NCBI GenBank assembly: GCA_035573855.1
Contig: DATLZU010000026.1
Span: 1-64,000 of the forward strand
DNA from: DATLZU01 sp035573855
Lineage (GTDB): Bacteria; Nitrospirota; Nitrospiria; Nitrospirales; Nitrospiraceae
DNA length: 64,000 nucleotides
Reading direction: 5' to 3'
In this document: piece after piece, positions 8,150 through 17,156 of the stretch
How the letters are laid out: every line of letters begins with the position of its first letter
Position numbering within the stretch: position 1 is the first letter of the stretch
Translations under genes and position numbers: made by a program
Notes under the pieces: generated by a model
Told to the model about the DNA's origin: nothing
Database searches by the model: none
Seen by the model: only the letters and a program-made list of their open reading frames with translations

Positions 8150-8611
8150 ATGCTAACTGTTCGCCCGGCGATGGAGAAGGACTTCGACTCCATCCTCGAG
8201 ATCCAACGGGAAGCCTTCGGCGAGTACGCCGGACTCTACGCCACCAGCGCCTGGACGACCGAGACCCTGGACGACCTGAAGCGGGACGCGCAGGAGAAGA
8301 AGATTCTCGTCGCGGAATGGGAGGGGACCGTGGTCGGCTCGGTGCGCTTCTGGGTGGTTGGGGGCGTCTGCGTCATCCGGCTGCTATCCGTCAAGCCTTC
8401 CCACCAAGGACGTGGGATCGGTCAGGCGCTGATGAGGGAAATCGAGCAAAGGGCGACGGGCGCCCACAAACTCTACGTCTGCACGATGCTCCGCACCTCC
8501 CGCAACGTGCACCTGTTCTTGAAGCTCGGGTACCGGCCCGAGTCGCTGCTGCCGAACCATTACAACCGGATGGACATGATCTGCTTCGCCAAGTATCCCC
8601 AAGGCCTATAA
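8150..8611 (+). CDS. GNAT-family N-acetyltransferase
   Basis: 153 residues from the ATG at 8150, which has an AGGAGAAG ribosome site. The start MLTVRPAMEKDFDSIL is typical of the fold. The acetyl-CoA pyrophosphate loop is visible as HQGRGIGQALM after the strand VIRLLSVKP, and the C-terminal beta bulge as FLKLGYRPESLLP. The acceptor substrate cannot be told from sequence. It lies 89 bases upstream of leuC on the same strand, but a possible promoter in between suggests separate expression. Confidence 0.85.
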   Translation: MLTVRPAMEKDFDSILEIQREAFGEYAGLYATSAWTTETLDDLKRDAQEKKILVAEWEGTVVGSVRFWVVGGVCVIRLLSVKPSHQGRGIGQALMREIEQRATGAHKLYVCTMLRTSRNVHLFLKLGYRPESLLPNHYNRMDMICFAKYPQGL

Positions 8612-8626
8612 CCGCCCGGCCGCCGC

Positions 8627-8656
8627 TTCCAGACTCTGCGGTGAAGCTGCTATACT
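8627..8656 (+). promoter_or_regulatory. Candidate sigma-70 promoter of leuC
   Basis: TTCCAG (8627-8632) and TATACT (8651-8656) are spaced by 18 bases and end 44 bases before the leuC ATG. The -10 box fits well and the -35 box poorly, so this is a weak prediction. Confidence 0.3.
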
Positions 8657-8700
8657 ACCGTTCTCGTTGCTTGATCGGTTCGCGTGTCGAGGTTTTTCAT

Positions 8701-10104
8701 ATGTCCGGCAAGACCCTCTTTGAAAAGATTTGGGATGCGCATGTCGTGCGGCAAGAACCGGACGGCACGACCTTGCTGTACATCGACCGGCATCTGGTCC
8801 ACGAAGTGACTTCGCCGCAGGCCTTTGACGGCTTGAGACTGGCGGGTCGCCGCGTTCGCCGTCCGGGGGCGGTGCTGGCCGTGCCCGACCACAATGTGCC
8901 GACTACCGACCGCCGCTTCGGGATCGCCGATCCGGTCAGCGCAAAACAGATTCACACGCTGGAGAAGAATTGCAAAGAGTTCGGCATCACGCTGTTCGGC
9001 ATGAACGATGTGCGCCAGGGCATCGTCCATGTGATCGGGCCTGAGCAGGGCTTCACGCTTCCTGGCATGACCATTGTCTGCGGCGATTCTCACACTTCCA
9101 CACACGGCGCGTTCGGCGCGCTCGCCTTCGGGATCGGGACCAGCGAAGTGGAACATGTGCTGGCGACCCAGTGTTTGGTCCAGAAACGGCCGAAGACGAT
9201 GGAAATCCGGGTGGACGGGAAACTCTCAGATCGCTGCTCGGCGAAGGATGTGATCCTGGCGATCATCGGCAAGATCGGAACGGCGGGCGGCACCGGTTAC
9301 GTGGTGGAGTACACCGGCTCGACGATCCGCGATCTGAGTATGGAAGGCCGCATGACCCTGTGCAATATGTCGATCGAAGCCGGGGCGCGAGCAGGCATGG
9401 TTGCACCGGATGACAAGACGATCGGGTACATCGAGGGGCGGCCGATGGCGCCGAGGGGCACCCTATTCCGCCAGGCCGTCGAGGCCTGGCGCCGGCTGGT
9501 GACCGACCCCGACGCGGTGTACGATCGGACGGTCCTCCTACAGGCCGAGGATATCGCTCCGCAAGTGACCTGGGGCACCAGCCCCGGCATGGTGGTCGGC
9601 GTGGACGGCAGAGTGCCGGACCCGAGCGAGATGCCCGACGAGAAAACCCGCAAGGCCGCCGAACGGGCGTTGGAATACATGGCGCTCAAACCCGGCACGC
9701 CGATCACCGAGATCCGAATCGACAAGGTCTTTATCGGTTCCTGCACTAATTCCCGCATCGAGGATCTCCGGCTGGCCGCCGGTTTTGCCAAAGGCAAGAA
9801 GGTGGCGAAAGGTGTCCACGCCATGGTGGTGCCCGGGTCTGGGCTCGTGAAGCAACAGGCCGAGCAGGAAGGACTTGACCGGATCTTCAAGGATGCCGGT
9901 TTCGAATGGCGGGAGGCGGGCTGCAGCATGTGTCTCGCAATGAACGCCGATGTGTTGCAACCGGGCGAGCGCTGCGCCTCCACCAGCAACCGTAACTTCG
10001 AAGGCCGGCAGGGGGCGGGCGGCCGCACCCATCTGGTGTCGCCGGCGATGGCCGTGGCCGCCGCGATCGAAGGGCACTTTGTGGACATACGAAACTGGCC
10101 ATGA
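8701..10104 (+). CDS. leuC: 3-isopropylmalate dehydratase, large subunit
   Basis: 467 residues, the normal length. With LeuD it isomerises 2-isopropylmalate to 3-isopropylmalate in leucine synthesis. The start MSGKTLFEKIWDAHVV and the substrate motif VPDHNVPTTDR are typical. The 4Fe-4S cysteines are present: one in FIGSCTNSR and two in AGCSMCLAMN. The reading frame is open far upstream of 8701, but the homology starts at this ATG. leuD follows after 82 bases that contain a hairpin. Confidence 0.97.
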   Translation: MSGKTLFEKIWDAHVVRQEPDGTTLLYIDRHLVHEVTSPQAFDGLRLAGRRVRRPGAVLAVPDHNVPTTDRRFGIADPVSAKQIHTLEKNCKEFGITLFGMNDVRQGIVHVIGPEQGFTLPGMTIVCGDSHTSTHGAFGALAFGIGTSEVEHVLATQCLVQKRPKTMEIRVDGKLSDRCSAKDVILAIIGKIGTAGGTGYVVEYTGSTIRDLSMEGRMTLCNMSIEAGARAGMVAPDDKTIGYIEGRPMAPRGTLFRQAVEAWRRLVTDPDAVYDRTVLLQAEDIAPQVTWGTSPGMVVGVDGRVPDPSEMPDEKTRKAAERALEYMALKPGTPITEIRIDKVFIGSCTNSRIEDLRLAAGFAKGKKVAKGVHAMVVPGSGLVKQQAEQEGLDRIFKDAGFEWREAGCSMCLAMNADVLQPGERCASTSNRNFEGRQGAGGRTHLVSPAMAVAAAIEGHFVDIRNWP

Positions 10105-10110
10105 CCTGGA

Positions 10111-10154
10111 GTGCTGAGTGAGGAGTTGATCGAGCCGAACTCAGAACTCAGCAC
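10111..10154. repeat. Inverted repeat between leuC and leuD
   Basis: GTGCTGAGT (10111-10119) and ACTCAGCAC (10146-10154) can form a 9-bp stem, with partial extra pairing inside (GAGTT and AACTC). It begins 6 bases after the leuC stop. It could set the relative expression of leuC and leuD or be a dispersed palindromic element. No T-run follows. Confidence 0.5.
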
Positions 10155-10186
10155 TCACAACTTATAATATTTATTGGACTTTGAGG

Positions 10187-10804
10187 ATGCAGCCTTTCAG
10201 GACGCACACCGGCCTCGTCGCCCCGCTGGATCGGGTCAACGTCGATACCGATCAGATCATCCCGAAGCAGTTCCTAAAGACGATCGAGCGGACAGGACTG
10301 CGGGAAGGCCTCTTCTACGATTGGCGGAGAAAGCGCGACGGCTCCCCAGACCCCGACTTTTTCCTCAATCAGCCGCGATATCAGGGGGCGACGATCCTGC
10401 TCACGCGCGACAATTTTGGTTGCGGTTCTTCGCGGGAACATGCGCCCTGGGCGCTGCTCGATCAGGGCTTCCGTTGCATCATTGCGCCCAGTTTTGCCGA
10501 CATTTTTTACAACAACTGTTTTCAGAATGGCATCCTGCCGGTGGTGCTCAAACCCGACGAAGTGCAGGCGTTGTTCCAATCCGTCCTCGCCCGGCCCGGC
10601 TATCAGATCACCGTTGATCTTGCCGCGCAGACCGTCACCACTCCAGAAGGCGCGCGTTACTCTTTCGACGTGGATCCCTTCCGCAAGGACTGCCTCTACC
10701 GAGGACTCGACGCCATCGGCCTCACCTTGCAGCACGAGCCGGCCATCGCCGCCTACGAAGCCCGTCGCAAGACCGAGGCGCCCTGGCTATTTACGGATCT
10801 CTGA
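10187..10804 (+). CDS. leuD: 3-isopropylmalate dehydratase, small subunit
   Basis: 205 residues from the ATG at 10187; an in-frame TTG two codons earlier is less likely because TGAGG just before the ATG fits a ribosome site. The swivel domain shows the usual landmarks: LDRVNVDTDQIIPKQFLK, LTRDNFGCGSSREHAPWAL, and IIAPSFADIFYNNCFQNGIL. It forms the heterodimeric isomerase with LeuC for leucine synthesis. The gene order leuC-leuD is the classical one. Confidence 0.97.
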   Translation: MQPFRTHTGLVAPLDRVNVDTDQIIPKQFLKTIERTGLREGLFYDWRRKRDGSPDPDFFLNQPRYQGATILLTRDNFGCGSSREHAPWALLDQGFRCIIAPSFADIFYNNCFQNGILPVVLKPDEVQALFQSVLARPGYQITVDLAAQTVTTPEGARYSFDVDPFRKDCLYRGLDAIGLTLQHEPAIAAYEARRKTEAPWLFTDL

Positions 10805-10909
10805 CCTTCGAGGCGCCGACGGCCGACGAGCCCATGAGCCATCTTTTTATGGATCGCGCCGTCGCCGAAGGAGCCGAGCGAACATCCTTCACCTGGGAAC
10901 CCAATCCCG

Positions 10910-11707
10910 ATGCAACGAGAACTTGACCTGCTCCTAGACACGGTTCGGCTCGCCGGGACACGAGCTCTCGAACTGGCGCGCAACGGGTTCGACACACACC
11001 GGAAGGCCGACCGGTCCCCCGTGACCTCGGTGGACCTGGAAGTCAATCGGCTGTTGCAAGAAAGGCTGCTAGGAGCCTTCCCAGACGACGGCTGGCTCTC
11101 GGAGGAAACGCCCGACAGTCCGGCCCGCTTGGAGAAGAAGCGGGTCTGGATCGTCGATCCGATCGACGGCACCAACGCCTTCATCAAGGGGTTGCCGGAA
11201 TTCTGCATCTCGGTCGCTCTGGTGGAAGGCGATCAGCCGATCGTTGGCGCCGTCTTAAATCCCGTGACGAATGAACTGTTCACCGCCGTCCGCGGACAGG
11301 GATTCCGGCTGAACGGAAATCCACCACCACCGGCGAAGCCTGCCGGGCGACCGGTCATTCTGGTCAATCCCTGGGAACTCTCGACCGGCCGGTTCGACTC
11401 TTTGCGGGAAGTCGCTGTGTGCCGCCCGATGCACTCGATCGCCTATGCGTTAGTGCTGGTGGCTGCGGGGCGGGTCGACGCGGCACTCACGTTCGAGCGC
11501 GAGCATGAATGGGACCTGGCGGCCGGCGTGCTGCTAATCCAAGAGGCCGGCGGAACCGTGACGGACGGAGCCGGCAAACCGTTCCGTTTCAACCAGCCGC
11601 GGCCGTCGATGCAAGGCACAGTGGCCGTGGCACCCGGGTCGGCCGGGCGAGTGGAGGTCCTCATCCACAGGCTGATGGCTCTGCAACGCAGCAAAACACG
11701 GACCTAA
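10910..11707 (+). CDS. Inositol monophosphatase family enzyme (SuhB/CysQ-like)
   Basis: 265 residues. The Mg-binding motifs of the family are all present: SEET (around 64-67), VDPIDGTNAFIKG (82-94) and EWDLAAG near the C-terminus. Members hydrolyse inositol-1-phosphate, 3'-phosphoadenosine-5'-phosphate or fructose-1,6-bisphosphate; the sequence alone does not settle which. It lies 105 bases after leuD on the same strand, though there is no functional link to leucine synthesis. CysQ or SuhB are both plausible names. Confidence 0.88.
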   Translation: MQRELDLLLDTVRLAGTRALELARNGFDTHRKADRSPVTSVDLEVNRLLQERLLGAFPDDGWLSEETPDSPARLEKKRVWIVDPIDGTNAFIKGLPEFCISVALVEGDQPIVGAVLNPVTNELFTAVRGQGFRLNGNPPPPAKPAGRPVILVNPWELSTGRFDSLREVAVCRPMHSIAYALVLVAAGRVDAALTFEREHEWDLAAGVLLIQEAGGTVTDGAGKPFRFNQPRPSMQGTVAVAPGSAGRVEVLIHRLMALQRSKTRT

Positions 11708-11722
11708 TCCTCCCTTCCCGCT

Positions 11723-12172
11723 TCATGAACGCGCAAATAAGTCCAGCACCATTCTCCGATGCGGAATGCCTGCGTCCAGGAAGACCTCGCCGATCGCCCG
11801 AAAGCCTTCCCGTTCGTAGAAGCCGATCGCCTGGGTCTGCGCGGCCAATTCGACCTTCGTGAGGCCGCGCTCACTCGCAACCTTGAGCAGCGCCCGGAGC
11901 ATTGCCCGACCCACGCCGCGGCCTCTCCATTCCTTCAACACCGCCATGCGGCCGATCTTGCCCTCCGGCTGCAGGCGCGCGGTGCCGATCGCGATGCCGC
12001 TGTCATTCCGAGCCAGGATATGGAGACAAGCCGGGTCGAGGCCGTCCCATTCCAACTCCTCCGGCACGCCTTGCTCGCGCACAAACACGAGTTCGCGGAT
12101 GCCGCGAATGATGGATTCCAATTCCTCCCATGTGACCAGCGTGATGCACGGTTGGAGCGGAGTCGCCTTCAT
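11723..12172 (-). CDS. GNAT-family N-acetyltransferase (ElaA-like)
   Basis: 149 residues. The pattern ELVFVREQGVPEELEWDGLD followed by IGTARLQPEGKIGRMAVL and the acetyl-CoA loop WRGRGVGRAML is that of the ElaA/PhnO-like group. The C-terminal part has QAIGFYEREGFRAIGE. The natural substrate is unknown. Its ATG overlaps the stop of the radical-SAM gene by four bases (12169-12172), so the two are translated together. Confidence 0.87.
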   Translation of the reverse strand: MKATPLQPCITLVTWEELESIIRGIRELVFVREQGVPEELEWDGLDPACLHILARNDSGIAIGTARLQPEGKIGRMAVLKEWRGRGVGRAMLRALLKVASERGLTKVELAAQTQAIGFYEREGFRAIGEVFLDAGIPHRRMVLDLFARS

Positions 12173-13065
12173 GAGGAATCCTGCACCTGGATATCCGGCA
12201 AGTCGCGGTGTGCGACATTGAATCCCGCCCGGCTGATGCCGACCCGGGCGTCGCCGAAGACCTGGCGGAACGTCTTGACGACCTCGTCAAACGGTGCCAG
12301 CCCGGTCCAGGCGTTCCACCCGTTGGCGTTCAGCAGCATCGGCAATTTCGTCTGCTTGGTCCGCTGTCCCTCGCGACTGCCGTCGCCGAGGAGATAGTGA
12401 TCGAGGACCACACGGTCGCAGGCCGCTTCGAGTTGTCGCGCGAAGGTCAATGGATCGTCCAGCGGGAGCAGGGGACTCACGGCGGCCACGGTGAGGAGTC
12501 CCGCCTGCCGTAGGGCGCGGAGAGCCGCGATCCGCGCGGCCGGCAGGTAGGCATGACGGGGGAACGGTGGCGGCAAGGCCTCCTTGTCCGTCTCCACCGT
12601 GATATTGATCTCCAGCCGGCACCGTTGGCGCAACGCGAGCAGGAGAGGGAGATCCTCGATGACCAGCGGAGTATGGGATTGGATTACCAGCCGATCCGGC
12701 GGCCGCGTGAGCATCTCCTCCAACAGGCGGCGCATCCGTCTCGCCGTGCGCTCCTGCGGCGGATAGGGCTCGGTCACGCTGGAGAGAAAGATCCGAAGGG
12801 GCTTGGGTTCGCCGCGGACCGGCTGTTTCAGCCGATTGTACTGGGCCCGATAGGCCTCCACGAAGCCAGTCTTGACGTCCAAGAAGCGTCCCCACACGCG
12901 GCCCAGCGTGTGATGCGGATTCCATTGCGCATAACAGTAGAGGCCGCAGAGCGAGTTCCCCAAGGCGCACCCGCGGTACAAGTTGATCGTATGGGTGAAA
13001 CCCTCTCCCAGATAGCCGCCGGTGGGATTCAGAATGGTTCCGGTGGGAATCTCCCGAATCTGCAT
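12169..13065 (-). CDS. SPL-family radical SAM protein with unusually spaced cysteines
   Basis: 298 residues from the ATG at 13065, which has GGAGG upstream; a GTG two codons earlier is weaker. The protein resembles spore-photoproduct-lyase-like radical SAM enzymes: NPTGGYLG, TINLYRGC, a cysteine cluster, FLSSVTEPYPPQERTARR, and ITVETDKEALPP in the core barrel. The cluster cysteines are C33, C40 and C44 (CALGNSLCGLYC), i.e. CX6CX3C rather than the standard CX3CX2C. DNA repair or another SAM-radical reaction is possible. The coupled acetyltransferase gene does not clarify the substrate. Confidence 0.8.
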   Translation of the reverse strand: MQIREIPTGTILNPTGGYLGEGFTHTINLYRGCALGNSLCGLYCYAQWNPHHTLGRVWGRFLDVKTGFVEAYRAQYNRLKQPVRGEPKPLRIFLSSVTEPYPPQERTARRMRRLLEEMLTRPPDRLVIQSHTPLVIEDLPLLLALRQRCRLEINITVETDKEALPPPFPRHAYLPAARIAALRALRQAGLLTVAAVSPLLPLDDPLTFARQLEAACDRVVLDHYLLGDGSREGQRTKQTKLPMLLNANGWNAWTGLAPFDEVVKTFRQVFGDARVGISRAGFNVAHRDLPDIQVQDSS

Positions 13066-13158
13066 AGCCACTCGCCTCCGTCTTGCCGCGCCGGCATGGG
13101 AAATCGGCTGGCCTATGGTACTATCACATGATCCGTCTTCATAGGGAGGGCGACACGC

Positions 13159-14034
13159 ATGCGTGTCGCGGTAATGGGAACCGGACTCCTAGGTGGGCCG
13201 ATTGCCGAACGGTTCAAGGCGACCGGCCACCAGGTCGTCGTGTACAACCGTACTCGGGCCAGGGCTGAGCCCTTGCGCGAGCTGGGAATCCAGGTCGCCT
13301 TGCAACCGAAAGAGGCCGTTCGAGCCGCCGAGTGTATCGTGCTCGTGCTGGCGGACGCGGCGGCGATCCGGAGCGTCCTGTCGGCCGACCCGGTGAGGAA
13401 GGAACTGGCCGGCCGCACCGTCATCCAGATGGGGACCATCGGCCCATCGGAGAGCCAGACGCTGAAAGAAGAGGTCTGTGCGATCGGCGGCGACTATCTT
13501 GAAGCGCCGGTCTTGGGAAGCATCGCGGAGGCCAAGGCCGGGACGCTTCAGGTGATGGTCGGCGGCAGCCAGGAGCAATTTGTCCGGTGGGCGGACCTAT
13601 TCCGGTCGCTGAGCCGCGAACCGCGATTGATCGGCCCCGTCGGCAAGGCAGCTGCGCTCAAGCTGGCGCTGAACCAGTTGATCGCCGCCCAAATCGCCGC
13701 GTTCGCTCTCAGCCTGGGATTCGTGCAGCGGCAGGGGATCGACGTGGAAACGTTCATGGCTATTCTCCGCGAGAGCGCGCTGTTCGCGCCCACCTATGAC
13801 AAGAAACTCCCCAGATTGCTCCATCGCGAGTATGCCAATCCGAACTTCTCGACGCGACACTTGCTCAAGGACGTCGAGCTCTTTCTGGGCGAGGCGAAGG
13901 GCTGCCGGCTCAACACGGGCAACCTGGACGGGATTCGCAGCTTGTTGCAGAAGACGGTCGGCTTGGGCCTGGCCGAGGCGGATTACTCCGCCGTGTACGA
14001 GGCCGTGAACCCCGCTCAGGGGAATGGTGCGTGA
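13159..14034 (+). CDS. NAD(P)-dependent beta-hydroxyacid dehydrogenase family protein
   Basis: 291 residues with a strong AGGGAGGG ribosome site. The N-terminal Rossmann motif is GTGLLGGPIAERFKATGH, followed by VVYNRTRARAEPL. The catalytic region EAPVLGSIAEAKAGTLQVMV and the lysine-bearing helix KLALNQLIAAQ match the 3-hydroxyisobutyrate/glyoxylate/succinic-semialdehyde reductase group, which is related to 6-phosphogluconate dehydrogenase. Its stop overlaps the GTG of zwf, so it is part of the same operon. A role near the oxidative pentose-phosphate route is an inference from context. Confidence 0.85.
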   Translation: MRVAVMGTGLLGGPIAERFKATGHQVVVYNRTRARAEPLRELGIQVALQPKEAVRAAECIVLVLADAAAIRSVLSADPVRKELAGRTVIQMGTIGPSESQTLKEEVCAIGGDYLEAPVLGSIAEAKAGTLQVMVGGSQEQFVRWADLFRSLSREPRLIGPVGKAAALKLALNQLIAAQIAAFALSLGFVQRQGIDVETFMAILRESALFAPTYDKKLPRLLHREYANPNFSTRHLLKDVELFLGEAKGCRLNTGNLDGIRSLLQKTVGLGLAEADYSAVYEAVNPAQGNGA

Positions 14035-15515
14035 TTCGGGGACCTTTCGGCATGGCCGATCAGCCCGTTGAACCCCACATCTTCATCATCTTGGGCGCGA
14101 CCGGTGATCTCACACGGCGCAAGCTCTTGCCCGCGCTGTACCGCCTGCGAGATCAGGGAGTCCTGGAAAAGCGCAATACCTTGATCGTTGGCGCCGCGTT
14201 GCCCGAGATCGGGGAAGAGGGGTTCCGGCTCTGGGCATTCGAGGGATTGCGCAAAGCAGGCTGGCCGAGCGACAAAGCATTGCGCGCATGGTGCGAGGAG
14301 TGTCTGTACTATCACGCGCTGCCCACCGGGAATGAGCAGGATTATGAAGCGCTAGCGGCCTACGTGCGCCGGCTGGAGCGGATGCACGGGTTGCCGGAAA
14401 ATCGCGTGTTTTACCTGGCCTTGCCTCCGGCTGCCGTGCCCGACGCGATTGAAGGGCTAGACCACGCCGTACTCCTCAAGAGTCACGGCTGGGTCCGGGT
14501 CGTGGTCGAAAAACCGTTCGGCCATGATTTCCACTCCGCCCGTGCCTTGAACACGCTGCTGCACCGGTACCTGGAAGAGCCCCAGATCTATCGGATTGAT
14601 CACTACTTGGGGAAAGAGACGGTGCAGAACCTCCTGGCGTTCCGTTTCGCCAACCCGATCTTCGAATCGCTGTGGAACCGCAACACGGTGGAGAACGTGC
14701 AAATCACGGTTGCGGAAGACATCGGGGTCGAACACCGCGGAGCCTACTATCAACAGGCCGGCGCGCTCCGCGATATGGTCCAGAATCACCTGACCCAGCT
14801 CATGACGGTGGTCGCGATGGAGGTGCCGGTCTCCTTCGAGGCCGGCGCGATTCAGGCGGAACGCTTGAAAGTGCTCCATTCAGTGTCACCCATTGCGCGG
14901 GAGGACGTGGTTTTCGGGCAGTACACCGCCTGGCAGATCGCGGGGCATACGATCAAAGGCTATCGCGAAGAGGCCGGAGTGCCGGGAGATTCGCTGACCG
15001 AAACCTACGTGGCGCTGAAAGTCGATATCAACAACTGGCGATGGAAGGGCGTGCCATTCTACCTTCGGACCGGCAAGCGGCTGCCGCGCAAGTTGACCCA
15101 GGTCGCGGTGACTTTCCGTGAAGCGCCGACGCAGGTGTTCCGGTCACTCGAACCGGGCAGTATCGCTCGCAACAAACTGGTCATCACGCTCCAGCCCAGC
15201 GAAGGCTTCTCCCTCTGTTTCTCAGTCAAAAGTCCGGGACGGCCATTCCGCCTGGCCGACCATGCGCTGCATTTCGACTATGAAAAAGCCTTCGGCCAAC
15301 TGCCCGAGGCCTACGAGACCCTGCTTCGCGACATCATGATCGGCGACCAGACACTCTTCGTGAGCGCAGAATTCACCGAAACGGCCTGGCGCCTGTATGA
15401 CCCCTTGCTGCAAGGCGAGAAGACTATCCATTTCTACACCGCCGGCACGTGGGGCCCCAGCGAGGCCGATGAATTGGTGGCGCGGTACGGGCATCAGTGG
15501 CAGTTGGGATGGTGA
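14031..15515 (+). CDS. zwf: Glucose-6-phosphate 1-dehydrogenase
   Basis: 494 residues from the GTG at 14031, which overlaps the previous stop (GTGA) and has AGGGGAA upstream; an ATG at 14052 would give 487 residues. The NADP fold starts IILGATGDLTRRKLLPALYR and the active-site signature is RIDHYLGKE with VVVEKPFGHD before it. It oxidises glucose-6-phosphate to 6-phosphogluconolactone and supplies NADPH. The usual neighbours gnd and pgl are not in this window. Confidence 0.96.
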   Translation: MIRGPFGMADQPVEPHIFIILGATGDLTRRKLLPALYRLRDQGVLEKRNTLIVGAALPEIGEEGFRLWAFEGLRKAGWPSDKALRAWCEECLYYHALPTGNEQDYEALAAYVRRLERMHGLPENRVFYLALPPAAVPDAIEGLDHAVLLKSHGWVRVVVEKPFGHDFHSARALNTLLHRYLEEPQIYRIDHYLGKETVQNLLAFRFANPIFESLWNRNTVENVQITVAEDIGVEHRGAYYQQAGALRDMVQNHLTQLMTVVAMEVPVSFEAGAIQAERLKVLHSVSPIAREDVVFGQYTAWQIAGHTIKGYREEAGVPGDSLTETYVALKVDINNWRWKGVPFYLRTGKRLPRKLTQVAVTFREAPTQVFRSLEPGSIARNKLVITLQPSEGFSLCFSVKSPGRPFRLADHALHFDYEKAFGQLPEAYETLLRDIMIGDQTLFVSAEFTETAWRLYDPLLQGEKTIHFYTAGTWGPSEADELVARYGHQWQLGW

Positions 15516-15617
15516 GAGGGCTCGCCCCTCATTCCTCCGGTGCGCCGACGCAACCGCCGGCAACACATTGCCTGGCGGCAGTGACGATTCATCCATCAGC
15601 AAAACAGAGGGGGACCT

Positions 15618-16253
15618 ATGTCTCGCATAAAAGAACTCAGAGTATCTATCGACAAAAAGCTGGACGCGTTGGAGCACCAGGCGCTGGCGTTGGAATCACA
15701 GCTCACCCAGACAAAGGGACAGGCGTTCCAGCGGCTGGAGCAACGGAAGCAGCAACTCCGGGAGCTGCTCAAGCAGGTGCAGGTCGAGATCCAGCAATCG
15801 AAAGAGCTCGCTGCACAGGTCAAGACAGAGGTTCAGGCCAAGCTGGAGCATCTTCAAGTGCAATTGGCGCTCGGCAAGGCGGAAGCCCGCGAGGCGCTTG
15901 AGGAGCAGCGGACCAGGATTCTCAAGGCCCTGAGCGAGTTCGAATCCATCGTAGACGAGAAATTGAAAGGGGCCGCCTTCGAGTCGGGCAAGCTGTGGGA
16001 GAATCTCGTGGACCGGGCCAGCATTCTTGAAGCGGAATTCGAGGCGCTGAAGAACCGGTTTGAGAGCGAGAAGGCGAAGCAGGAGGCCAAGCTGGAGGAG
16101 AAAAAGCAGGAGATCCTGGCCAAGCTACAGGCCTTCAAGGACCAGCTCAAGGAGAAACGCCGGATGGTCCAGAACAAAGCCGATGCCCTGGAAAGCGACC
16201 TGCGGGAAAGGCTGGAGCAGATCAAGCGGGCGTTTCGGAGCTTGTTCGAGTGA
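15618..16253 (+). CDS. Long coiled-coil protein of unknown function
   Basis: 211 residues, almost entirely charged heptads rich in Glu, Lys, Gln and Leu (for example QRLEQRKQQLRELLKQVQ and KLEEKKQEILAKLQAFKDQL). A single continuous alpha-helical coiled coil is the clear prediction. There is no signal peptide, membrane segment or catalytic motif. The ATG has AGGGGGAC upstream. It follows zwf after 102 bases on the same strand, but I see no functional tie. A structural or scaffold role is inferred. Confidence 0.75.
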   Translation: MSRIKELRVSIDKKLDALEHQALALESQLTQTKGQAFQRLEQRKQQLRELLKQVQVEIQQSKELAAQVKTEVQAKLEHLQVQLALGKAEAREALEEQRTRILKALSEFESIVDEKLKGAAFESGKLWENLVDRASILEAEFEALKNRFESEKAKQEAKLEEKKQEILAKLQAFKDQLKEKRRMVQNKADALESDLRERLEQIKRAFRSLFE

Positions 16254-16485
16254 ACAAGGTGATGAAGGATCCGGGGCAAAGAAAAGGGGGGCCGTAAAGA
16301 AAAAAGTCGGGAATCTTTTCACGCGAAGCTCAGGCCTGCCTGGCCCGCAGCGAGGCCTTTACAGCGGACGGGTGTGCGCTTTCGCCCGTTACTATCAGCC
16401 TTCACAACCCGGCCGGTCGGCGTCAGAACCCGCATTTTCGAATCGGGATACAGGCGCTCTGCAGGATGGATATCGGCGCGCTCGG

Positions 16486-17156
16486 CTACTTCACGATGTC
16501 GAGTAGTGCGACTTCAAAGATCAGCGTGGCGCCGGGCTTGATCTTTGGCGGCGATCCACGATCCCCGTAGGCCAGGTCGGCAGGACAGACCAGACGGCTC
16601 TTACCCCCGCTTTGATGTGTTGCAGGCCCTCGGTCTAACACGTGATGACTTGATTCAGGGGAAACGTCGCTGGCTCCCCTCACTTGACCGAGCTGTCAAA
16701 CACCGTGCCGTCGAGGAGCATCCCGTGATAGTGAACCTTCACCGTATCCGTCGCTTTCGGAGTTGCGCCACTCCCTTCCTTCAGCGTCGTGACGATCGCA
16801 CCGGACGCGGTTTTCTTCGCTCCTGACTCCGCCGCCTTCGCGAGGAACGCGGCCCCGGCTTTCTTCTCGGCCTCGGCGACCGCCGCCGCTCGCGTCTGCT
16901 GCAATTGCTGAATCTTGGGCGTCATCGCTTGAAGATCCACCTTGCGCGGCCGCTTGAGGACGCCATCCGTGAGACCGGCCTTCACGAACTCCAGCTCGGA
17001 CTCGCTGAGCGTGAAACTGCCGAGGGAGTCGCTGATGGCCAAGCCAATGGCATACAACGCTTTCTGCTCATCGGTGACGGGATCCGGTCTGGCGGCGATG
17101 GCGACAGAAACGGTGAAGCACAGCAGGGCTAAGATGGAAAAGCCGATAACGCGCAT
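16486..17156 (-). pseudogene. FKBP-type peptidyl-prolyl isomerase, broken by two stops and a frameshift
   Basis: The gene starts at the ATG at 17156 with a signal peptide (FSILALLCFTVSVAIA) and an FKBP N-terminal helical domain, then enters the catalytic domain at VKVHYHGMLLDGTVFDSSVK. There a TGA (16680-16682) stands where Arg is expected (K-R-GEPATFPLNQVIT), and a TAG (16635-16637) where Trp is expected (C-W-TEGLQHI). Shortly after, a one-base shift in a G-run (about 16607) moves the rest (GGKSRLVCPADLAYGD, IKPGATLIFEVALLDIVK) into another frame ending at 16486. Both stops differ by one transition from the expected codon. A periplasmic folding helper of the FkpA/Mip kind seems lost. Confidence 0.85.

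Noticed and set aside
8038..8700. Long N-terminal extension of leuC
   Set aside because: The open frame overlaps the GNAT gene; LeuC homology starts exactly at 8701.
16635..16682. Recoding (selenocysteine or readthrough) at the FKBP TGA and TAG
   Set aside because: The expected residues are Arg and Trp, two different stops and a frameshift occur together, and no SECIS-like hairpin is evident.
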